Under the pieces are notes generated by a model. The model was not told the origin of the DNA. It searched no databases and saw only the letters and a program-made list of their open reading frames with translations. From contig CANPDU010000001.1 in assembly GCA_947573135.1 (NCBI GenBank), positions 124,001 to 188,000 on the forward strand: DNA of 64,000 bases, given 5' to 3'. Positions 57,077 through 64,000 of the stretch are shown here, one piece after another (within the stretch, counting starts at the first letter, position 1; each line of letters opens with the position of its first letter). Both the position numbers and the translations under genes were made by a program. Origin of the DNA: an uncultured Bacteroidales bacterium (GTDB lineage Bacteria > Bacteroidota > Bacteroidia > Bacteroidales > Muribaculaceae).

Positions 57077-60000
57077 ATGAGAATGAAACTTGCAAAAACT
57101 TTGAGGCTATTTGCTATTTTGCTCTCTGCTCTGATCGCTTTCGATTCTGTCGCTCAGTCGTCAGTATCGGGTACAGTCAGAGACGCTTATGGCGAAACAA
57201 TTCCCGGTGCAAGCGTGCGCGTGAAAGGTCATGACAATTACGCCGCGGTTACCGACATCGACGGTAACTTCTTGCTGAAAGTTCCTAACTTAAATTCGAC
57301 GATTGAAGTCAGCTACGTTGGCTACAAGGCTCAGGAGGTGGCGCTGAAAGGCCGCACGATGGTCGAGGTGACCCTTCTGGAAGACTCGCAGATGCTCGAA
57401 GAGGTCGTGGCTATCGGTTACGGCACCGCCAAGAAGGTGTCACTGACCGGTTCTGTGTCAGCGATCACATCCAAAGAGCTCAACTCTGCTCCGCTCACCA
57501 ATCCGTCGAACTTGCTTACCGGTAAGATCGCCGGTCTTACTGCCGTTCAGTCGACAGGCCGACCGGGTTCCGACGGATCTTCGATCCATGTGCGCGGTCT
57601 TAACGACTTCGCCGGCAGCGGTCCTCTCTGCATCGTCGACGGTGTGCCCGCAAACATGGATAATGTCAACCCTAACGATATCGAAAGCGTGTCAGTCCTC
57701 AAGGACGCCGCCGCAGCTATCTACGGTGTGCAGGGTGCCAACGGCGTTATTCTCGTCACCACCAAGCGCGGTAGCGAAAGCAAGGCCAAGATCAGTTATT
57801 CAGGCGTTATGTCGCTCGTTCACAACACTGCGATGCCCGAGCTGATGAACGCCAGCGAATATATGTACTGGCATAACCGCGCCAGCGAGATGGACGGTTA
57901 CACTCCGCGTTACACCGCCGACATCCAGCAGCAGGTGTTTGAGAACGCTCCCGGCACTGTCTACGGCGAAACCGACTGGCAGAAACAGCTCTGGCGCACG
58001 GCTCTCACCCAGCGTCACACTATCAGCGCCACAGGCGGTACGAAAAATGCCAAATATTTCGTCAGCCTCGGTATCCTCGACCAGGAAGGTACGATGAAGA
58101 AGACCGACTTCCGTCGCTACAATCTGCGCACAAACCTTGATGTTACCGTTGCCAAGGGTCTCACTTTCTCGGCTCAGGTTTCAGGTTACAAGGCCGAACG
58201 TTATAACGCAGGTTTCGATCTCGGCAACACTTACGCGTGGAACCCCGCTTTCGAGGCTACTCACGCTCTTCCTATCTTCAAGTCTACTTACAATGGTTTG
58301 CCTCTCGCGCAGACTTCGGGCGGCGACGGCCATTTCAACCCCGGAGCATCAATCGAGAATTCCGGATGGCAGCGTAACTACGACAATCAGGTTATGACCA
58401 ACATGAAGCTCGAGTATGACTTTGCTGAACTCGTGCCTATTCTCAAAGGTCTTAAGATCAGCGTATGGGGTAACTACTACTATGGTCAGACCAAGATCCG
58501 CAACTTTATGAACTCTTACGAGCAGATGGTTGTCAACAACACCGCTCCCGGCGAACCCGTGCTTATGCGTAAGCCCGGTACTACCGAAGGCGGCAGCTTC
58601 ACCAAATTCATGCAGGCAAGCGACGGATGGATCTTCCGTCCGCAGATCGACTATAGCAACACGTTCGGCAAGCACAGCGTAACGGCTCTCTATGTATATG
58701 AGGCGCAGAAAAACAGCAGCGACTCGATGCAGGCTACAGCCAATCAGTTTGCTGCTACCGATCCTATCGATATAAGCCTCGGCGTCTATTTCCCCAATAG
58801 CCTTGTAGGTGGCCATAGTTATACTTCAATTGTTTCTCACATCGGACGTCTCAGCTATGATTTTGATCAGAAATATCTCGTCGATTTCTCATTCCGTTAC
58901 GACGGTTCCTACAAGTTCGCTCCCGAAAACCGCTGGGGTTTCTTCCCCTCGGTGTCTGCAGGTTGGATACTCAGCTCTGAGTCTTTCATCAAAGACAATC
59001 TGCCCTGGCTCGACTTCCTGAAACTCCGCGCAAGCTGGGGTAAGTCAGGTAAGGACAATATCACTCCCTATCTTTTCAATGCCACTTTCCACACCGCCCC
59101 CAACAGCATCGTTTTCGGCGATACTGTCTACAAAAACTATTACACCAACACTTATCTGCAGCGTAATCTCAAGTGGAGCGTTACCGAGACTTATAACGTC
59201 GGTCTTGACTTCGACATCCTTGACCGTAAGTTCGGTGCCGAAATCGACGTCTTCTATCAGTACACCAGCAACCTCCTCGAAGGCGTTGCCGGTGACTATG
59301 CTCCCTCGCTCGGCGGTACCCATCCCAAGCAGGCCAACACTGGCGCAATGGACAACCGAGGCTTCGACTTCACCCTCAAACATCAGCTCTCTGTCGGACG
59401 TGATTTCAGCTATCGTCTGCGCGGAACGTTCGGATTTGCACGCAACAAAGTACTGAACCGCATCCTGACTCCGAGCTATCCGACTTCACTCCAGCCCCGC
59501 ATCGGCGAGTCGCTCGGTGTGCGCTACGGTCTTAAGTCTGCCGGTCTCTATCAGACTCAGGAGCAGCTTGACAACGCACCCCGTCTCGACGGCACATCAT
59601 GGCACGCAAGCTCTCAGGGTCCGCGTCTCGGTGATATCCGCTATGTCGATATCAACGGCGACGGCCGCATCAACTTCGTCGACAACAACAACGAAGTGCT
59701 CGATATGGTCCGCATCGGTTACGGCACGCTCCCCGAGATCACATTCTCGCTTAACGCCGACTTCAACTACAAGGACTTCTACCTCAACATGCTCTGGCAG
59801 GGCGTTACCCACTGCGACTATATGCTCGGCGGTAATGACCAGTATCAGTGGGTTGTCGGCACAATGCTCAATACCGCATTCGACCAGAACGGCAACGGTG
59901 TGAAATATATCGCCGAAAACAGCTGGACTCCCGAACATACAGATGCAAAATATCCGCGTCTGACAACATCTTCCGGCGGTAACAACATTCTTATCTCCGA

Positions 60001-60235
60001 CTTCTGGATGGTCAACGGCGAGTATCTCCGTCTCAAGAACCTCACTTTCGGTTACAATGTGCCCTCGAAGGTTCTCAGCCGTACTCCTTTCACCGGTGTC
60101 AATGTTTACGTTTCAGGTACAAACGTTCTGACATTCAGCCACTGCAAGTATGTCGATCCCGAAACTCCGTCTGCTACATTCAACCTTTACCCGCAGCAGG
60201 CAACATGGAGTCTTGGTCTTAACGTATCATTCTAA
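57077..60235 (+). CDS. SusC/RagA-family TonB-dependent outer-membrane protein
   Basis: SVSGTVRDAYGETIPGASVRVKG...VAIGYGTAKKVSLTGSVSAITSKEL...SSIHVRGLNDFAGSGPLCIVDGVP. Confidence 0.96.
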   Translation: MRMKLAKTLRLFAILLSALIAFDSVAQSSVSGTVRDAYGETIPGASVRVKGHDNYAAVTDIDGNFLLKVPNLNSTIEVSYVGYKAQEVALKGRTMVEVTLLEDSQMLEEVVAIGYGTAKKVSLTGSVSAITSKELNSAPLTNPSNLLTGKIAGLTAVQSTGRPGSDGSSIHVRGLNDFAGSGPLCIVDGVPANMDNVNPNDIESVSVLKDAAAAIYGVQGANGVILVTTKRGSESKAKISYSGVMSLVHNTAMPELMNASEYMYWHNRASEMDGYTPRYTADIQQQVFENAPGTVYGETDWQKQLWRTALTQRHTISATGGTKNAKYFVSLGILDQEGTMKKTDFRRYNLRTNLDVTVAKGLTFSAQVSGYKAERYNAGFDLGNTYAWNPAFEATHALPIFKSTYNGLPLAQTSGGDGHFNPGASIENSGWQRNYDNQVMTNMKLEYDFAELVPILKGLKISVWGNYYYGQTKIRNFMNSYEQMVVNNTAPGEPVLMRKPGTTEGGSFTKFMQASDGWIFRPQIDYSNTFGKHSVTALYVYEAQKNSSDSMQATANQFAATDPIDISLGVYFPNSLVGGHSYTSIVSHIGRLSYDFDQKYLVDFSFRYDGSYKFAPENRWGFFPSVSAGWILSSESFIKDNLPWLDFLKLRASWGKSGKDNITPYLFNATFHTAPNSIVFGDTVYKNYYTNTYLQRNLKWSVTETYNVGLDFDILDRKFGAEIDVFYQYTSNLLEGVAGDYAPSLGGTHPKQANTGAMDNRGFDFTLKHQLSVGRDFSYRLRGTFGFARNKVLNRILTPSYPTSLQPRIGESLGVRYGLKSAGLYQTQEQLDNAPRLDGTSWHASSQGPRLGDIRYVDINGDGRINFVDNNNEVLDMVRIGYGTLPEITFSLNADFNYKDFYLNMLWQGVTHCDYMLGGNDQYQWVVGTMLNTAFDQNGNGVKYIAENSWTPEHTDAKYPRLTTSSGGNNILISDFWMVNGEYLRLKNLTFGYNVPSKVLSRTPFTGVNVYVSGTNVLTFSHCKYVDPETPSATFNLYPQQATWSLGLNVSF

Positions 60236-60253
60236 CAAAAGAATTTTATCAAC

Positions 60254-61927
60254 ATGAACAAGATATATAAAAATATAGCTTTTGCGGCAGCGCTTCTTGT
60301 GTCGGCAAGTTCTTGCAATGATGTGCTCGACCTCAACGACACTTCTACTTTCGGAGACATTTCTGTCTGGAGCAGCGAGGCAAATGCCGACGCCTATGTG
60401 ACCGCAGCCTACAAGACTTTCAGCGATCAGTCAAATGTTTTTGTCAAGAGCAGATTTTATGACAGCTACAGTGATCTGATAAAGTCAAATATGTGGTGGG
60501 TCGAGCCGTTCAATCAGGCACTCCTCGATCAGTCGGCGTTCAGTAGCGGCAATGCAGGTCTTTTTGACTGCTGGAGCGCGGCATACGGCCGCATCAAGCG
60601 TACCAACAGCATGCTCAATGACCTCGAGCGTTACGGTCAGAAATGGGGCGAAGAGTGGTATAATATCCGCCGCGCCGAAGGCCGTTTCTGTAACGCAATC
60701 AACTACTTCTTCCTCGCCCGCGTCTACGGAGGCGTTGTGCTCCGCACCGACCACTCCGGCGGCGGCGGCTGGCTCGATGACGGAGCTTACGAGCAGGATA
60801 AGCATCGTGCCCGCATCAGCGAAGCTGATACTTATAAGTATATTCTCGACGAACTTCAGTGGTGTGCCGAAAATCTTCCCGAATCATGGCCTGATGCATG
60901 GGAAGGCCGTGCTACAAAAGGCACCGCTTACGCGTTTATATCGCGTATCGCTCTCTATGCGCAGGAATGGGAAACTGCCGCCAAAGCCGCCGAGGAATGT
61001 GCAAAATATTATGATCTTGTGCCCGACTATGCCAAGCTATTTGACGTAGGTTCCGGTCAGGACAACAGCAAGGAGATCATCTTCAGCATCAAGGGCGCTA
61101 AAGGCGTGATCAGGAATGGCTTTGACGGTGAAAACCGTCCCTACGGTGACCGCTCCGTTTATAACACCCAGACTCAGGGTTACAACAACCCGACCGCTGA
61201 ACTTGTCGACATGTATGAGTTTAAGGACGGAACTGCTTTTGACTGGAACACTTATAGCGCAACTCACGCTGACCCGTACACTGACCGCGAACCGCGTTTC
61301 CACGCAACTGTTATGTACAATGGCGCGCCGTGGGAAGGCCGTAAAATCCAGACTTATGTCGGCGGCACTGACGAGTATCGCGACTTCAGCATTGAAAATG
61401 CAGCCGACGGCCATACTGTGACAGGTTATTATCTCCGCAAATATCTGCAGGAAGGCAACACATCGTTCCCGACTGACGGCAGCTACAACACCGATATCGT
61501 GATCCGTTACGGTGAAGTGCTCCTTAACAAGGCTGAGGCTCTCGCCCAGAGCGGCAACATCCCTGACGCGCTTACCGCCCTCAATAAGGTTCGCGGCCGC
61601 GTGGGTCTTCCAGCTAAGACTATGGCTGATGCTTCGACACTCGACAGATTTATGGAACTTCTCCGCCACGAGCGCTGCGTAGAGCTCGCGGGTGAAGGTC
61701 TCCGCATCTGGGATCTCCGCCGCTGGCGTCTCGCCGAGAACGTGATCAACGGCAAGAATGCCCACGGTCACAAGATCACACGTCAGTCAGACGGCACTTA
61801 TAAGTATGAAGTAGTAGATGTCGATGCCGGCCGCAAACGCATCTTCCTGCCTCACTACTATTATCTGTCACTGCCTACGGGTGAACTGTCGCAGAACAAT
61901 CTCTGCGAAAACAATCCGGTTTGGTAA
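60254..61927 (+). CDS. RagB/SusD-family nutrient uptake outer-membrane lipoprotein
   Basis: SASSCNDVLDLNDTSTF...RIKRTNSMLNDLERYGQKWGEEWYNIRRAEGRFCNAINYFFLARVYGGVVL...LRHERCVELAGEGLRIWDLRRW. Confidence 0.95.
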   Translation: MNKIYKNIAFAAALLVSASSCNDVLDLNDTSTFGDISVWSSEANADAYVTAAYKTFSDQSNVFVKSRFYDSYSDLIKSNMWWVEPFNQALLDQSAFSSGNAGLFDCWSAAYGRIKRTNSMLNDLERYGQKWGEEWYNIRRAEGRFCNAINYFFLARVYGGVVLRTDHSGGGGWLDDGAYEQDKHRARISEADTYKYILDELQWCAENLPESWPDAWEGRATKGTAYAFISRIALYAQEWETAAKAAEECAKYYDLVPDYAKLFDVGSGQDNSKEIIFSIKGAKGVIRNGFDGENRPYGDRSVYNTQTQGYNNPTAELVDMYEFKDGTAFDWNTYSATHADPYTDREPRFHATVMYNGAPWEGRKIQTYVGGTDEYRDFSIENAADGHTVTGYYLRKYLQEGNTSFPTDGSYNTDIVIRYGEVLLNKAEALAQSGNIPDALTALNKVRGRVGLPAKTMADASTLDRFMELLRHERCVELAGEGLRIWDLRRWRLAENVINGKNAHGHKITRQSDGTYKYEVVDVDAGRKRIFLPHYYYLSLPTGELSQNNLCENNPVW

Positions 61928-61963
61928 CCAATCTTATTTTCAGTATTAACATTGACAATGACA

Positions 61964-62407
61964 ATGAAAAAGATAATTAAAAGCACTTTGATCGCTCTTT
62001 TCGCCTGCGTGATGGCGAGTGCATTCTCAGGTTGCAAGGAAGCCGATCCGGAATTTGTGCACACTGATAATCTCATCAATCAGCTGTTCCTGAGCACCAC
62101 GCTTCAGGGCACACAGCATGCATTTACCATCGACGAATATGATGCCGACGGCAACAAAGTGGAAGGCAGCGTGACCGCAGAAATGGTCGATGGCGGATAC
62201 GGCATCGCTCACATCGAGTTTCCCCTTGCTCAGTTCGACGAAATTGACCTTACAAAAGTCTTTCTGGTCGCTCATGTAAGCTATGACGTGATCATCACTC
62301 CCGGTCTTCAGGGTGTGCATGACATCACCGGCGACGGCATCGTCATCGACGTCAGAGGCGGCAACGGCAAGGTGCGTAAATATCGTATCTACGGTACTTT
62401 TGAATAA
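61964..62407 (+). CDS. SusCD-associated lipoprotein, hypothetical
   Basis: MKKIIKSTLIALFACVMASAFSGCKEADPEFVHTDNLINQLFL; lipobox. Confidence 0.7.
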   Translation: MKKIIKSTLIALFACVMASAFSGCKEADPEFVHTDNLINQLFLSTTLQGTQHAFTIDEYDADGNKVEGSVTAEMVDGGYGIAHIEFPLAQFDEIDLTKVFLVAHVSYDVIITPGLQGVHDITGDGIVIDVRGGNGKVRKYRIYGTFE

Positions 62408-62426
62408 CTGATAAGCCTTTAACGGT

Positions 62427-63896
62427 ATGAAATTTACCAATTTGATCATATCAGCGGCGATTTGCCTGGGCGGCGCGTGCGGACTGGTTTCGTGCAGCGA
62501 TTTTGACTACGACGAGCAGCTCGAACGCACTGACATAAGCGAATTTTCGGTAAAGAGCGTCGGCGGCACTGTCTACAAGTCGACGATCGATGGCGATGTG
62601 ATCACAATCAAGGTCAATCCCATGGCCGACGTAGAGACTGAGCTGAAGGGTGCTATGCCATACTTCTATCTGCCGATGGGCGCTACTTGTGCGCCATCGC
62701 CGGTCGACCCTCAGGACTTCACTAAGGATGTCACTTATACCGTCACTTCAGGCAACGGAAAGAATCAACGTGTCTACACCGTCAAGTGGGGACCGAGTGA
62801 TCCGTTGCCCGACGGGGCCGGTTTCTCGATGGCCCGTCAGTTGTGCGAAGCGTTCTTCCCCGATCTCGGCTATCCGGGTGAGAAAGACAACTTCAACTTT
62901 GCTGACTCGCGTCTCTATGGCGACCTGAACGGTTATGTGGCCTTTTGCGGTAACGATCATATCGTACTCATGGCCCGTCAGTATTCAGATCCCGCATTCT
63001 CTGATCCGGCTCTGAACGTCCAGAATGTTGATCTTGCTTTTAAGGTGTTCGACGCTGACGATCTCAGTCAGGCCGGCAACCTTAACACAGGTTCGCTCGA
63101 CATCCGGCAGATCAAGGCTATTACCTCCGACTGGCAGGGAACGACCGTCGCTGTCGTCAAAAACGGCAACAAGGGTGAGTTCTACTACTGGGAGCGCTAT
63201 ACCGACGCTCCGACGCTCCTTGCCTCGACCGACGAAGATGTGGCTCCGGCGACCGATGGATCCAACTATATTCAGGTGGCCGGCGACATCACAGGCATTG
63301 CCAATATTACAGTCAATGCTCCGCGTGACATCGACGGGTCACAGTATATGATCCACGTTGAAAACGGTGTGATAACTGACACCCAGCTTATTAAGACCGG
63401 TTATCGCAGCGACGACGGAAATGGTTTCCAGATGATATCGCCGCTTAAACCCGATCTCAGATGCAGTTATCTCATCGGTGACACCGAAGGCAACGCTGCA
63501 AGCTCTATCAGAGTCTATGCCAACACTAACCGAGGCAACACTAAAGTCACTATGCCCGCAGTTCTTCAGAACATGTGGGAGGCTTGGTGGGTCGGTACAG
63601 GCGTGGCTCTTGCGCGCGGAGGCGCCCGTCGTCCATATGTATCGTCGATGTATATCAACGGCAAATACTATGGAGCTGTCATGCTCGGAACCGGTTGGTG
63701 GTGGCACAATGATATCGCCGATATCGATGACCTCACCACTCGCGTCGAGGGAACGGCTCAGTCATATGTCGTCAACTGCACGTGGAGCTTCGGCGGAACT
63801 TGCGACTGGTATTATGATCCGGAGACAAAGGAAGCCCGTTGGGTGACTTATACCGACCGTCATGGTATCAATACTGCAGCCATAACCTGCTACTAA
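62427..63896 (+). CDS. SusCD-associated lipoprotein, DUF5018-like
   Basis: CGLVSCSDFDYDEQLERTDISEFSVKSVGGTVYKSTIDGDVITIKVNPMADVETELKGAMPYFYLPMGATCAPS. Confidence 0.65.
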   Translation: MKFTNLIISAAICLGGACGLVSCSDFDYDEQLERTDISEFSVKSVGGTVYKSTIDGDVITIKVNPMADVETELKGAMPYFYLPMGATCAPSPVDPQDFTKDVTYTVTSGNGKNQRVYTVKWGPSDPLPDGAGFSMARQLCEAFFPDLGYPGEKDNFNFADSRLYGDLNGYVAFCGNDHIVLMARQYSDPAFSDPALNVQNVDLAFKVFDADDLSQAGNLNTGSLDIRQIKAITSDWQGTTVAVVKNGNKGEFYYWERYTDAPTLLASTDEDVAPATDGSNYIQVAGDITGIANITVNAPRDIDGSQYMIHVENGVITDTQLIKTGYRSDDGNGFQMISPLKPDLRCSYLIGDTEGNAASSIRVYANTNRGNTKVTMPAVLQNMWEAWWVGTGVALARGGARRPYVSSMYINGKYYGAVMLGTGWWWHNDIADIDDLTTRVEGTAQSYVVNCTWSFGGTCDWYYDPETKEARWVTYTDRHGINTAAITCY

Positions 63897-63909
63897 TGTA
63901 ACTTAGCGT

Positions 63910-64000
63910 ATGATAACGATCATGAATATCAGAAATCATATCATCGGTGCAGCAGCGATCGCAATCGCGTTATCGGCGTGCAGCGACAATGCGTTGGACC
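63910..64000 (+). CDS. Lipoprotein, partial (runs off window end)
   Basis: MITIMNIRNHIIGAAAIAIALSACSDNALD; lipobox. Confidence 0.6.
   Translation, partial: MITIMNIRNHIIGAAAIAIALSACSDNALD

Noticed and set aside
1-64000. tRNA or rRNA genes
   Set aside because: No cloverleaf-like or rRNA-like sequence recognised in intergenic regions by eye; tRNAscan/Infernal would be decisive.

Overview
This 64 kb window looks like a Bacteroidales chromosome, plausibly Muribaculaceae-like. Supporting signs are TAnnTTTG -7 boxes, a SusC/SusD pair, a C-terminal 'YNLQGVRV' sorting-type tail, a yceD-rpmF-fabH-era-der cluster and a periplasmic caspase operon. Most of it is ordinary core or envelope gene content: LolC/E-type permease, rbfA, aminotransferase, OxyR-type regulator, ECF sigma factor, S24/XRE regulator, rnhB, trmB, mrp, aroQ, GH3, DUF1846, a tripartite RND pump, serS, a Na/Pi-phosphatase cluster, fabH, era, der and a SusCD locus. 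Two regions stand out. (1) A dispersed minimal phage-head gene set: terminase plus an 853-aa ORF on the minus strand (19458-23832), and a scaffold-like ORF, capsid-like protein, 192-aa ORF and portal-like protein on the plus strand (28520-32168). The two halves are separated by four non-phage genes. Each is preceded by nearly the same 22-bp palindrome, exactly 27 bp upstream of the same TAACTTTG -7 box. No integrase, lysis or replication genes are visible. (2) An envelope operon (41952-51881, minus) combining a standalone CHASE2 protein, a WD40-like protein, a TPR-caspase with an intact His/Cys dyad, a DUF4384-like protein and a transglutaminase-like protein, with one apparent frameshift. Further observations include 9-bp-period minisatellites at operon ends and inside one gene, a 33-bp-period triple repeat, a 161-bp tandem duplication with a related distant copy, an 11-residue-repeat lipoprotein and a K+-channel-like protein with a non-canonical filter. 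All family assignments are by eye from the translations; no database search was run.
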